This document shows positions 7,853-16,274 of a stretch of 34,481 nt of DNA, piece after piece; within the stretch, counting starts at the first letter, position 1, and every line of letters starts with the position of its first letter. A model generated the notes under the pieces. The model was given only the letters and a program-made list of their open reading frames with translations, had not been told where the DNA came from and searched no databases. Where the stretch lies: contig JAKAAM010000005.1 in NCBI GenBank assembly GCA_021802325.1, positions 1 to 34,481 on the forward strand, in the 5' to 3' direction. A program made the position numbers and the translations under genes. This DNA comes from Nitrospirota bacterium. GTDB lineage: Bacteria > Nitrospirota_A > Leptospirillia > Leptospirillales > Leptospirillaceae.

Positions 7853-8853
7853 GAGCGGCTCCGTTTCTGTGTTTCGGCTTCCCACGTCAGAAGGCCCGAC
7901 CCCCAGGTGACACCCGCTCCGAAAGCCGTAAGGAGAACCCGACTTCCCTCGGAAATCCTGCCTGAGCGCACGGCTTCGTCGAGGGCGACGGGGACGGAGG
8001 CGGCCGAGGTGTTCCCGTAGCGGTCGATATTGACCATGACCTTCTCCGGGGGAAGGCCTAGCCGGGTGGCCAGGGCATCGATGATTCTTATATTGGCCTG
8101 GTGGGGGACGAGGAGATCGATCTCGGAAGGGGACACCCCGGAGGAGGAAAGAACTTCCATGACCGATTCCTGAAGAGAGCGGACGGCCATCTTGAAGGTC
8201 TCACCTCCCTTCATCCGGATAAAGGGGGAAGATTCTTCTCCGGATCTGCGGCTTCCGCCCCCCGGGACATGGATCATGTCCCAGTATCGGCCGTCAGCCC
8301 TCAGACGAAAGGTTTCGAGTCCCTTGGACGCAGCCTCGGAGGCCTCGACGACCACCGCTCCTGCCCCATCCCCGAAAAGGATGCATGTCCCTCGGTCCGA
8401 CCAGTCCAGCGCCCGGCTCATGACTTCGGAGCCGATCACAAGAAGTCGGCGGGCCGCACGGGATTCGATCATGCTTTTGGCCACGCTCATGGCGTAGACA
8501 AACCCCGAACAGACGGCGTTCAGATCGAAGGCAAAGGCCTTGTCCGCCCCGAGTCGCGCCTGGACAAGGCAAGCTGTGGATGGAAACAGAAGGTCGGGTG
8601 TGGCCGTTGCAAGCAGAATTCCGTCGAGAGAGACGGCCTCGAGACCGGCCGACTCGAGGGCCTTCAGACCCGCGGAAACGGCGAGATCGCTTGTCGCTTC
8701 CTCGGGGGCCGCGATACGTCTTTCCCTGATTCCGGTTCTTTCCCGGATCCACGCATCGCTGGTCTCGAGATAGGCGGCGAACTCGTCATTGGTCATGATC
8801 CGGGCAGGAGCGTAGGAGCCGGTTCCCGTAATGACACCCACCGGTCCCCTCAC
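7849..8853 (-). CDS. fabH: 3-oxoacyl-[acyl-carrier-protein] synthase III
   Basis: FabH starts fatty acid chains by condensing an acyl-CoA primer with malonyl-ACP. The 334-residue protein shows the family triad Cys115 (NAVCSGF), His251 (VPHQAN) and Asn281 (GNTSAASV), and ends with the LTAFGAGVTWG block. The start codon is GTG at 8853, overlapping the plsX stop as GTGA, with GGGGAA upstream. Primer choice (acetyl or branched) cannot be read from sequence alone. Confidence 0.96.
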   Translation of the reverse strand: MRGPVGVITGTGSYAPARIMTNDEFAAYLETSDAWIRERTGIRERRIAAPEEATSDLAVSAGLKALESAGLEAVSLDGILLATATPDLLFPSTACLVQARLGADKAFAFDLNAVCSGFVYAMSVAKSMIESRAARRLLVIGSEVMSRALDWSDRGTCILFGDGAGAVVVEASEAASKGLETFRLRADGRYWDMIHVPGGGSRRSGEESSPFIRMKGGETFKMAVRSLQESVMEVLSSSGVSPSEIDLLVPHQANIRIIDALATRLGLPPEKVMVNIDRYGNTSAASVPVALDEAVRSGRISEGSRVLLTAFGAGVTWGSGLLTWEAETQKRSRS

Positions 8854-9857
8854 GAGCCGGATTCCCCGGAAAGCATTTGGGAGATATCGAGTGCGATCGT
8901 CCGGGTCAGGCCCGACTTGGCCAGACGATCCGCCATGCCCATCGCATTGGAAATGGCAAGGCTGTTGGAACGCCCGTGGGAAATGACGAACAGCCCGTCG
9001 ACGCCCAAAAGAGGGGCACCGCCATACTCGGCGTAATCAAGCCTTTTTTTCATGCGCGAAAGGGATGGCCGGAGGAGAAGGCCTCCGATTTTGGACCTGA
9101 GATTTTCTTTGGCGGCCTCGCGCATCATTCCAAGAATGGTCTGAGCGAGCCCTTCGGCTTCCTTGAGGACCACATTTCCGACAAAGCCGTCGCAGACCAC
9201 GACGTCGGCCTCCCCCGAGAAGATGTCACGGGACTCGATCGGTCCGGCAAACCAGGGCTCCTTGCTGGCGCGAAGGCTTTCGATGGTCTTCTGGACCAGT
9301 TCGTTGCCTTTGGATTCTTCCTCGCCATTCGAAAGGACGCAGACCCGAGGATCCTTTTTCGAAAAAAGATGGCGGGCTAGGACCCGCCCCATGTGGGCAA
9401 ATGAAACAAGATGGGATGGTTTGCAGTCGACATTGGCCCCTCCATCCACAAGGATGAAGTGCCCTGTCAGGGAAGGAAGAATCGTTCCGATCGCCGGGCG
9501 TTCAACGCCATCAAGACGTCCAAGGACCCACATCGCCGAGGCAAGCGAGGCCCCGGAATGGCCGGCAGAAACCACACCATCCACCTCCCCCCTTTTGACG
9601 AGTTCGGTTGCCATCCAGACGGTGGAGCCCCGGCGTCTTCTCACGTCGGAGGCTTTTTCCGTCATGGCAATCACGTCCTTCGCATCAACGAAATCGAAAG
9701 GAGCGGAGAGAGAAAGGGCACGTATCCTCTCTTCGAGGAGCTTTTTGTCGCCCACAAGAACAGGGTGGGTTCCGAAGGTCCTGTAGGCCAAATCTGCGCC
9801 TGAAATCAGCGGATCTGGACCAAAGTCCCCTCCCATGGCGTCCAGAGCGATTTTCAT
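8850..9857 (-). CDS. plsX: Phosphate acyltransferase PlsX
   Basis: PlsX converts acyl-ACP to acyl-phosphate for phospholipid synthesis at the inner face of the membrane. From the ATG at 9857 the protein has 335 residues and begins MKIALDAMGGDFGPDP, the standard PlsX N-terminus. It also has SAGHSGA and VVCDGFVGNVVLK blocks. The frame runs back to 9959 through rpmF, but those residues are unlike PlsX. No good Shine-Dalgarno is near the ATG: GAGGA overlapping the rpmF stop is about 15 bases away, so re-initiation from rpmF is likely. The rpmF-plsX-fabH order is a widely conserved cluster. Confidence 0.95.
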   Translation of the reverse strand: MKIALDAMGGDFGPDPLISGADLAYRTFGTHPVLVGDKKLLEERIRALSLSAPFDFVDAKDVIAMTEKASDVRRRRGSTVWMATELVKRGEVDGVVSAGHSGASLASAMWVLGRLDGVERPAIGTILPSLTGHFILVDGGANVDCKPSHLVSFAHMGRVLARHLFSKKDPRVCVLSNGEEESKGNELVQKTIESLRASKEPWFAGPIESRDIFSGEADVVVCDGFVGNVVLKEAEGLAQTILGMMREAAKENLRSKIGGLLLRPSLSRMKKRLDYAEYGGAPLLGVDGLFVISHGRSNSLAISNAMGMADRLAKSGLTRTIALDISQMLSGESGS

Positions 9858-9876
9858 GGGCGAATTCGGATTTTCC

Positions 9877-10059
9877 TCAGCCGTTCTTGACGCGGAGAAC
9901 GGGGCGCGCGTTGTAGGTCCCGCAGGAGAGGCAGGCGTAATGCGGTTGCTTTGGTTCACCGCAGGAAGGGCATTTCACGATCGCTCCCAAGGTGAGCTTC
10001 TTGTGGGTGCGTCGCTTGTCCCGTCTCGAACGGGAAATCTTGGTTTTTGGATGTGCCAC
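9877..10059 (-). CDS. rpmF: Large-subunit ribosomal protein bL32
   Basis: This 60-residue basic protein begins MAHPKTKISRSRRDKRR and has the four-cysteine zinc-ribbon pattern of C+ type L32 (Cys30, Cys33, Cys43, Cys46 in CPSCG and CLSCG). It starts at GTG 10059 with AAGGAG seven bases before it. A pair of overlapping inverted repeats lies in the 100-nt leader between yceD and rpmF. Keeping the zinc ligands means it depends on zinc, unlike the C- paralogues some bacteria use in zinc shortage. Confidence 0.97.
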   Translation of the reverse strand: MAHPKTKISRSRRDKRRTHKKLTLGAIVKCPSCGEPKQPHYACLSCGTYNARPVLRVKNG

Positions 10060-10094
10060 GAAAGAACTCCTTCATAATTTTAAGAGTTGTTGCC

Positions 10095-10126
10095 GGGAGC
10101 ACGTCTCCATGCTCCCTCGAAGAGGG
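10095..10126 (-). promoter_or_regulatory. Two mutually exclusive hairpins in the rpmF leader
   Basis: One stem pairs 10095-10101 (GGGAGCA on the plus strand) with 10110-10116 (TGCTCCC). A second pairs 10114-10118 (CCCTC) with 10122-10126 (GAGGG) across a 3-nt loop. The two share bases 10114-10116, so they cannot both form fully. They lie about 25-55 nt upstream of the rpmF Shine-Dalgarno in the leftward transcript. The layout would suit a leader switch, but no function is shown. Confidence 0.4.
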
Positions 10127-10159
10127 TCAAAACACCTTCATCGCCGGACTCCGCGTCCC

Positions 10160-10648
10160 TCATCCCTCCGTGGGACAGGTGCAGAGGCCCGTGTTCCTGT
10201 TTTCTCCGCATTCGGGACAAAGCCCCCTGCAATCCTCGTGACAAAGAGGATAAAAAGGAAGGTCTGTCAGAACCAACTCCCTGACCCAGGGGGCGAGATC
10301 CACCCACCCATCCCTTCCGTAACGCTCGAGCTCCTCCGCAGTCGACCCCTTCTCATGAAAGAAGAGGGTCCTCTCACCGACCTCTCCCTTCCTGGTAAAG
10401 GTCTCGAGACAGCGCACGCAGGAGAGGGTCGTTTGATAATCGACAGTCACATCGACCATCACGTCGGTTCCCTCACGCCCGAGGGATCCCGAAATTCGGC
10501 CTTTCATCTCCTTGAACTCGGCTTCCGTTTCAGGAACGAGAAAAACACCAGGAGTGGCGCCTATCTCCTCCGAAAGAGACAAGTCAAGAACCATGGGTTC
10601 AGAAACCCGAAGATCGGGTATTTTGTCGATATGATATTTAAGCATCAC
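10160..10648 (-). CDS. yceD: YceD/DUF177 family protein
   Basis: This acidic protein of about 162 residues belongs to the YceD (DUF177) family, which is almost always encoded just before rpmF. The family has been linked to 23S rRNA maturation in E. coli and plants; that role is inferred here. Visible marks are CVRC in the middle and the C-terminal cysteine cluster CRGLCPECGENRNTGLC, a likely metal site. The start may be GTG 10648 or the next codon, ATG 10645. Neither has a Shine-Dalgarno. A near-consensus promoter at 10658-10686 would start the mRNA only a few bases upstream, suggesting near-leaderless translation. Confidence 0.88.
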   Translation of the reverse strand: MMLKYHIDKIPDLRVSEPMVLDLSLSEEIGATPGVFLVPETEAEFKEMKGRISGSLGREGTDVMVDVTVDYQTTLSCVRCLETFTRKGEVGERTLFFHEKGSTAEELERYGRDGWVDLAPWVRELVLTDLPFYPLCHEDCRGLCPECGENRNTGLCTCPTEG

Positions 10649-10657
10649 AAAAACATG

Positions 10658-10686
10658 ATTTTATCGGTCAAGAATCAATGTGTCAA
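10658..10686 (-). promoter_or_regulatory. Near-consensus sigma70-type promoter for yceD-rpmF-plsX-fab
   Basis: On the minus strand a perfect TTGACA (10681-10686), a 17-nt spacer and TAAAAT (10658-10663, five of six matches) lie across the last codons of proS. The expected start is near 10651, only 2-6 bases before the GTG/ATG pair of yceD. It is the best promoter match found inside the long leftward gene run and would drive the ribosomal-protein and fatty-acid part independently. Confidence 0.7.
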
Positions 10687-11953
10687 CCATGGACCCCGGC
10701 CGCCCGAGAAAGTCTCCGATCCATTCCTGAAGTCCTGGAACCGGAACAACATGGCGCTCTCCGGATTTTCTGACCTTGATTTCAACCCGGTCATCCCGGA
10801 GATTTTTCTCCCCCAGGATGATCTGGAGTGGAAATCCGCAGAGATCGGCATCGGCAAACTTCACCCCAGGCCTTGCCTCCCTGTCGTCGACGAGGACATC
10901 CCCGGGAAAGCGTTCCTCGATGATGGCGGCGATTCGCTCGCCCTTGGCGGTCAGCCCGGAATCCTTCCCGCCGAGCGGAAGGACGCAGACGGTCCAGGGC
11001 GCCATTGCCAATGGCCAGATGATGCCGCTTTCGTCATGGGATTGTTCGATCGCCGCGGCCAGGAGCCGACTCACTCCGATGCCGTAGCATCCCATGTGAT
11101 AAAGGGTCTCCCGACCATCCGGATCAAGAAAGGCTGCCCCCATCGGTTCGCTGTAACGGGCCCCGAGATCGAACACATGGCCGACCTCGATCGCGGTGGT
11201 CCGCTCGACCGGTGTCTGGCAGATCGGACAATGGGTCGCCGCACCGGCCAGTTCGACATTCGATGCCCAGGAACAGGAGGGGCAGTATACGACCGTGTCC
11301 TCCCCTGATGGAGCCAAAACCATGAATTCGTGGGACGAGGAGCCGCCAATCATTCCCGTATCGGCTTCCACCATCCGGACCGTCAGACCAAGTCTTGAAA
11401 AAACCCGGAAGTAGGCCTCCTGCATCACGCGGTAGCAGGCACTTCCTTCCTCGGAGGACCGGGCGAAGGAATAGGCATCCTTCATGACGAATTCGCGGCC
11501 GCGCATCAATCCGAAACGAGGGCGCATCTCATCCCTGAATTTGGTCTGAATCTGGAACAGGGTGACGGGAAGCTGTCGATAGCTCCGAAGAAGGCCCCGG
11601 GCCAGGTCGGTCACCACCTCTTCGTGAGTGGGGCCGAGGGCAAAGGAGCGTTCGTGACGGTCCTGGATCCGGAAGAGTTCCTTCCCGTATTTTTCCCAAC
11701 GCTCGGTCGCCTGCCAGAGCTCTGAAGGCTGAAGGGCGGGCATCAGAACTTCAAAGGCCCCCGCCCTCTCCATTTCCTCCCGGACGATCGCTTCAACCTT
11801 CCGAAGCGATCGAGCCCCCAAGGGAAGAAAGTCATACAGCCCACCGGCCACCTTCTTGACATAGCCTCCCCGAAGCATCAGCCGGTGGCTCACAACCTCA
11901 GCCTCGGCCGGCTCCTCATGGAAGGTGACATACGGAAGACGGGTCGTTCTCAC
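10661..11953 (-). CDS. proS: Proline--tRNA ligase lacking the INS editing domain
   Basis: ProS charges tRNA-Pro. The 430-residue protein has class II motif 1 (around 60-75), motif 2 (TKFRDEMRPRFGLMRGREF, 137-155) and motif 3 (MGCYGIGVSRLLAAAIEQ, 287-304), plus a C-terminal anticodon-binding domain. Bacterial ProS is usually near 570 residues because of an editing insertion between motifs 2 and 3. Here the sequence passes from GGSSSHEFMVLAPSGEDT to EVGHVFDLGARYSE with only a short stretch carrying CPSC and CPIC (Cys224/227/242/245). Editing is therefore probably absent or done in trans. The start is GTG 11953, overlapping the ispG stop (GTGA). Confidence 0.95.
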   Translation of the reverse strand: MRTTRLPYVTFHEEPAEAEVVSHRLMLRGGYVKKVAGGLYDFLPLGARSLRKVEAIVREEMERAGAFEVLMPALQPSELWQATERWEKYGKELFRIQDRHERSFALGPTHEEVVTDLARGLLRSYRQLPVTLFQIQTKFRDEMRPRFGLMRGREFVMKDAYSFARSSEEGSACYRVMQEAYFRVFSRLGLTVRMVEADTGMIGGSSSHEFMVLAPSGEDTVVYCPSCSWASNVELAGAATHCPICQTPVERTTAIEVGHVFDLGARYSEPMGAAFLDPDGRETLYHMGCYGIGVSRLLAAAIEQSHDESGIIWPLAMAPWTVCVLPLGGKDSGLTAKGERIAAIIEERFPGDVLVDDREARPGVKFADADLCGFPLQIILGEKNLRDDRVEIKVRKSGERHVVPVPGLQEWIGDFLGRPGSMVDTLILDR

Positions 11954-13110
11954 GCGTTCTCCGCCGACAGGGCACGGTCTGGAGCCATAGGCAATTCAAC
12001 CCGGCGACCATCTTCCGAACGGAGGGAGGAGACTCCCGCAGCGCGCATCATCTCCACCTTTTTTTCCACCTGAGCAATCAGAAGCTCCTCAAGATCGGCG
12101 GAGGGAATTTTCTTGACGACTTCCCCGTTTTCAAAAAAGATTCCGACTCCCTGCCCTCCGGCAATTCCCAGGTCGGCCTCCTTTCCCTCTCCGATCCCAT
12201 TGACCACGCAGCCAAGAATGGAGACGTCCATCGTTTCCTGAACATGGGCAAGGCGTTCCTCGACGCGAGCCGCCAGCCCCACCACATCGATTTCAAGCCG
12301 GCCGCAGGTCGGACAGGCGATGACGTTCACCCCTCGCTTCCGGAGTCCGAGGGACTTGAGGATTCCCCAAGCCACCTTGACTTCTTCCACCGGATCGGCG
12401 GCCAGTGAGACCCGGATGGTATCCCCGATCCCGTTGGCAAGAAGATAGCCGAGTCCCACAGACGACTTCACCGTTCCGGAGAGAAGGGGCCCTGCCTCGC
12501 TGACACCGATATGGAGCGGGTAGTCACAGCGCTCCGAGGCAAGTCGATAGGCATCGATCGTATCAAGAACATTGGAGGCCTTAAGCGAGATCTTGATATC
12601 GGTGAAGTTTTCCTTCTCGAGAAGAGCGACATGGCGCATGGCAGACTCCACCATCGCTTCGGGAGTTGGATGACCGTAATAGTCGAGGAGATCACGCTCG
12701 AGCGAGCCTGCATTGACTCCGATCCGGATGGGGAGGCCCTTTTCCTTCATACGGTCGACAATCGCCCGAACCTTGGACTGGCTCCCGATATTTCCCGGAT
12801 TGATCCTCACCCCATCCACTCCTCCCTCGATCACCGTCAGTGCCAGATGATAGTCGAAATGAATGTCCGCAATCACGGGGATGGGAGAGCTCTTGTGGAT
12901 TTTTCCGACAGCTTCGGCCGCCTCCTGGTCCACTACGGCAAGACGAATGATTTCGCACCCGACATTGGTGAGTTCCTCGATCTGACGGAGGGTTCCCTCA
13001 ATATCGCGAGTATCGGTCGTCGTCATCGACTGGACTGCCACCGGGGCGCCATCTCCGATCGGAACAGATCCGACCATGATCCGACGCGTCTTTTTTCTTT
13101 TTATTTCCAT
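11950..13110 (-). CDS. ispG: 4-hydroxy-3-methylbut-2-enyl diphosphate synthase
   Basis: IspG (GcpE) is the iron-sulfur enzyme converting MEcPP to HMBPP in the MEP isoprenoid pathway. From ATG 13110 it has 386 residues. Three cluster cysteines are visible (Cys266 and Cys269 in ACPTCGR, Cys301 in GCVVNGIGEG) with Glu308 as the likely fourth ligand. The QSMTTTDT and RINPGNIG blocks are also typical. AAGGAG five to seven bases before ATG 13110 favours that start over one at 13173, which would extend into rseP. It shares the operon with dxr, uppS and rseP. Confidence 0.96.
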   Translation of the reverse strand: MEIKRKKTRRIMVGSVPIGDGAPVAVQSMTTTDTRDIEGTLRQIEELTNVGCEIIRLAVVDQEAAEAVGKIHKSSPIPVIADIHFDYHLALTVIEGGVDGVRINPGNIGSQSKVRAIVDRMKEKGLPIRIGVNAGSLERDLLDYYGHPTPEAMVESAMRHVALLEKENFTDIKISLKASNVLDTIDAYRLASERCDYPLHIGVSEAGPLLSGTVKSSVGLGYLLANGIGDTIRVSLAADPVEEVKVAWGILKSLGLRKRGVNVIACPTCGRLEIDVVGLAARVEERLAHVQETMDVSILGCVVNGIGEGKEADLGIAGGQGVGIFFENGEVVKKIPSADLEELLIAQVEKKVEMMRAAGVSSLRSEDGRRVELPMAPDRALSAENA

Positions 13111-13126
13111 AAAAACGCTCCTTATA

Positions 13127-14194
13127 TTATCGCCCAGTTCCGAAAACTCGCATGATATCGTTATAGAAGGCAAAAACCATGATTGTCAGCAAGATGACAA
13201 AGCCGACCTGCATCGAAAGCTCCCGAACCCTGAGGGAGGGCGGCTTTCTTAAAATCCCCTCGGCCGCGAGAAAAAGGAGGTGCCCCCCGTCCAGGACGGG
13301 AATGGGAAGAAGGTTCATGACACCCAGGGTCACGCTGACAAACCCCATGAACACCAGAAGATTCGAGAGACCGGACTTGGCGGCCTTCGCAGACATCTGG
13401 GCGATGAGGATCGGTCCTCCCAGGTTTTTGGGGGAAATGTGACCAGTGACCATCTTGCCCAGGGAGATAAGATTGATCGAGGCGATTCTCCATGTCTTGA
13501 TGACAGCCAGGCCAAGCCCTTCGGAAAAACCGTACCGGACAGTGACAAAGGTTCCGGAGGGCCCCACCCCGATCTTGCCTTGATTTTCTGCCTCACCGAA
13601 CAGATTTTTTCCCGCTTCGACCCGCGGAACGATCTGGAAGGACAGGGTCTTGTCCCCTCTTCGGACAGAAAGAAGGACATTGTGTCCGCCCTGGCGCTCA
13701 ATCGATCTCCGAAGATCATCCCAACGCTCGATGATATGACCATTCACCGAGAGAATGCGGTCTCCCTTCTCGATTCCGGCCTTTGCCGCTGGAGACGCTG
13801 GCAGAACCTGTCCCACCACGGCTTCCATGACCGGGAGCCCCGACCAGAATACGGCGGCGAAAAGAAGGATGGCCAGAATGAAATTGGCCACAGGACCCGC
13901 TGCGGCGATCATCATCCGTTTCGAAACGGAAAGAGCCGAAAAGGAATGAGGAAGATCCTCCGGAGCCACTTTCTCCGGATCGGTCTCCCCGAGCATCTTG
14001 ACATACCCCCCCAGGGGGATCCAGGACAGGCGATATTCTGTGTCACCCACTGTTTTCGCAAAGATCTTCGGGCCGAAGCCGATCGAAAACTTTTCGATCT
14101 TGACACCGAATCTCTTGGCAACCAAAAAGTGGCCCAGTTCATGGATCAGGATGAGAACCCCGATCACGACGATAAAAGAAACGATAGCTGTCAA
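13127..14194 (-). CDS. rseP: Site-2 protease RseP family (membrane metalloprotease)
   Basis: RseP-type proteases cut transmembrane segments of anti-sigma factors and signal peptides within the inner membrane. The protein (355 residues) has the zinc motif HELGH (His18-His22) in the first membrane segment, the VKIEKFSIGFGPK and PLGGYVKMLGE blocks, one PDZ domain (about 105-185), and the second active-site block NLLPIPVLDGGHLLF. A last membrane helix lies near the C-terminus. Reading from an upstream ATG would overlap dxr with non-family residues. The TTG at 14194, 25 nt after the dxr stop with AAAGG upstream, gives the normal N-terminus. Only one PDZ is seen, whereas E. coli RseP has two. Confidence 0.92.
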   Translation of the reverse strand: MTAIVSFIVVIGVLILIHELGHFLVAKRFGVKIEKFSIGFGPKIFAKTVGDTEYRLSWIPLGGYVKMLGETDPEKVAPEDLPHSFSALSVSKRMMIAAAGPVANFILAILLFAAVFWSGLPVMEAVVGQVLPASPAAKAGIEKGDRILSVNGHIIERWDDLRRSIERQGGHNVLLSVRRGDKTLSFQIVPRVEAGKNLFGEAENQGKIGVGPSGTFVTVRYGFSEGLGLAVIKTWRIASINLISLGKMVTGHISPKNLGGPILIAQMSAKAAKSGLSNLLVFMGFVSVTLGVMNLLPIPVLDGGHLLFLAAEGILRKPPSLRVRELSMQVGFVILLTIMVFAFYNDIMRVFGTGR

Positions 14195-14219
14195 GCGACT
14201 CTGCCTTTCATCAGGGATT

Positions 14220-15428
14220 TCAGGAGCAGACCGGGACCGATCCCATGGACCCAGTCTTGGCCACCGCGTCGTGGGCGAGTGCAGTGGCCCTGGAGACCGC
14301 CCGTCGAATCTCGTCAAGAGACTCCGGAACGGCCTCGGGAGCCTCCGCCATCACCCGCTCCCATATGTCAAAAATGCCGGTAAAGGAAATGCGCCCTTCC
14401 AGAAATGCCTGAACCGCCACTTCATTGGCCATGTTCAGGTACAGGGGACCCTGCCCGGTCCGGGCGATCGATCGGGCGGCCAGACGGATCGCAGGAAAGG
14501 TCTCGTGATCGGGAGGAAAGAAAGTCAGAGTCCCTGTTTTGACCAGGTCGAGAAAGGGAACACCGATAGGAAGGCGCTCCTCCCCCGAAATGGCATAGGC
14601 AATCGGTCCCTTCATGTCGGGGACCCCCATCTGAGCCAGCACGGAGGCATCCTCAAACTCGACCATAGAATGAATGATGCTCTGACGGTGGACGACAACA
14701 TCGATCTGGCTCGAGGGAATATCGAACAGCCACCGAGCCTCGATGAGCTCCAGACCCTTGTTCAGGAGTGTCGCCGAGTCAATGGTGATCTTGGGACCCA
14801 TTTTCCATGTCGGGTGGTTCAGAGCCTGATCACGCGAAACCTGGTCGAGGTCGGCCCTGGTCTTTCCAAAGAAAGGTCCGCCGGAGGCGGTCAGAATGAT
14901 CCTGCGGACTCCCGTCCAGGAATGACCTCTCATCGCCTGATAGATCGCGCTGTGTTCCGAGTCGACAGGAACGAGACGAGCCCCCTTCGACTTGATCCGG
15001 TCGATCACTGTCTGCCCCCCAACGACCAACGTTTCCTTGTTCGCAAGGGCAACAGTCCTTCCGTTTCGGATGCCTTCCCAGGTGGGAGCCAGTCCGGCTT
15101 CTCCGACAATGGCGGAAAGCAACACCTCCGCATCGGGAAGGGCCGCCACGGCACAGGCCCCTTCAACTCCGGCCTGAACGTGAATTCCTGTTCCGGAAAG
15201 TTCTTCCCTGACATGGGAATAGAGGCTTTCGTCGACAGACAGGAGTTCCGGACGAAATTCCCGCGCCTGAAGGAGTGCCTGGTCGAGATTCTTTCCGCAA
15301 GCCAGCCCCCTGATACGGAATCGGTCGGGATGGGACCGGACAATGTCGAGAGCCGATCGCCCGATCGATCCCGAGGATCCCAGGATGGATAAGCCGACCT
15401 TTGCCCCTGTCGTAGGTTCGTTCGCCAT
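14220..15428 (-). CDS. dxr: 1-deoxy-D-xylulose 5-phosphate reductoisomerase
   Basis: Dxr makes MEP from DXP with NADPH, the first committed MEP-pathway step. The 402-residue protein has the Rossmann motif GSSGSIG near the N-terminus, ALANKETLV, the metal/substrate block PVDSEHSAI and the loop HPTWKMGPKITIDSATL-like region (present as HPTWKMGPK and TIDSATLLNKGLE). It starts 12 nt after cdsA and is followed by rseP and ispG. The cdsA-dxr-rseP order behind uppS is conserved in many diderms. Confidence 0.97.
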   Translation of the reverse strand: MANEPTTGAKVGLSILGSSGSIGRSALDIVRSHPDRFRIRGLACGKNLDQALLQAREFRPELLSVDESLYSHVREELSGTGIHVQAGVEGACAVAALPDAEVLLSAIVGEAGLAPTWEGIRNGRTVALANKETLVVGGQTVIDRIKSKGARLVPVDSEHSAIYQAMRGHSWTGVRRIILTASGGPFFGKTRADLDQVSRDQALNHPTWKMGPKITIDSATLLNKGLELIEARWLFDIPSSQIDVVVHRQSIIHSMVEFEDASVLAQMGVPDMKGPIAYAISGEERLPIGVPFLDLVKTGTLTFFPPDHETFPAIRLAARSIARTGQGPLYLNMANEVAVQAFLEGRISFTGIFDIWERVMAEAPEAVPESLDEIRRAVSRATALAHDAVAKTGSMGSVPVCS

Positions 15429-15440
15429 TTCAGTCCTATC

Positions 15441-16274
15441 CTAGACGATGACGGGAGAGCTGAGTCCTTCGTAAAAAATCAGAACTCCATAAAGGACAGG
15501 TGCGTTGAAGATGAGGCTGTCCACCTTGTCGAGCATGCCGCCGTGTCCGGGCAACAGGTGCCCTGAATCCTTCACACCGGCTTGTCTTTTGAAGGCTGAC
15601 TCTACCAGATCTCCCAACTGTCCGGTGACCGAAAGCAGGAGGGCAATCCAGAAAACAGCCATCCGGGACAGCGGCGCCGGAAGCCAGGAAGCGACGAGGA
15701 GACTAAAGAGTATACCGGCTACCGTCCCGCCCAATGCCCCCTCCCAGGTTTTTCCGGGAGAAACACCAGGAGCCATTTTGTGTCGGCCAAGCATTTTTCC
15801 GAAGAAATATCCTCCAGAGTCGACGATCCAGGTCAAGGCCAGAAGATAGAGGATCCATCGATCTCCCCCGGGAATACCCCGAATCAGGAGGATTGTCCCG
15901 AGAAGGAAAGGGATGTACATGATCCCGAGCCAAACAATCGGGAGCTGGGCCATTCGCGCCACTCCTCCCGAAAGGAGAGTTCCTCCCAGGACCGTCAGAA
16001 GCAGGAGCGCCGCGACCACCTCGAGCGTTTCCGGAGGAACAGCCCCGGTGCTTTTGAGGTAGATCACATAAAGAAACCCGACTCCCGCCGATAACCCCAT
16101 CCAGACCCCGCTGTCAATGGAAATGTCCGGAAAGAGTCGATAGAACTCATATTGGGCAAGAATCACTAAGCCGGCCATTACCAGAAAGAAGAGAAAAGGA
16201 GTGGCCCAAACAACCAAAGCCACGATCATCGGGATCGCGATTCCTGCCACGACAAGCCTTCGGACAAGCTCCAT
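15441..16274 (-). CDS. cdsA: Phosphatidate cytidylyltransferase
   Basis: CdsA makes CDP-diacylglycerol from phosphatidate and CTP in the inner membrane. The 277-residue protein is mostly hydrophobic with several predicted helices. It carries the SPGKTWEGALGG loop and the CDP-alcohol signature near the C-terminus (DLVESAFKRQAGVKDSG followed by PGHGGMLDKVDSL). Its ATG overlaps the uppS stop by one base (TGATG). It connects PlsX-derived phosphatidate with membrane phospholipids. Confidence 0.96.
   Translation of the reverse strand: MELVRRLVVAGIAIPMIVALVVWATPFLFFLVMAGLVILAQYEFYRLFPDISIDSGVWMGLSAGVGFLYVIYLKSTGAVPPETLEVVAALLLLTVLGGTLLSGGVARMAQLPIVWLGIMYIPFLLGTILLIRGIPGGDRWILYLLALTWIVDSGGYFFGKMLGRHKMAPGVSPGKTWEGALGGTVAGILFSLLVASWLPAPLSRMAVFWIALLLSVTGQLGDLVESAFKRQAGVKDSGHLLPGHGGMLDKVDSLIFNAPVLYGVLIFYEGLSSPVIV

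Noticed and set aside
9992..11308. Rightward open frame of 438 codons across rpmF, yceD and proS
   Set aside because: It runs antisense to three well-supported genes and shows no family motif.
13998..15392. Rightward open frame of 464 codons across rseP and dxr
   Set aside because: Antisense to dxr, whose motifs are clear; the product looks like shadow composition.
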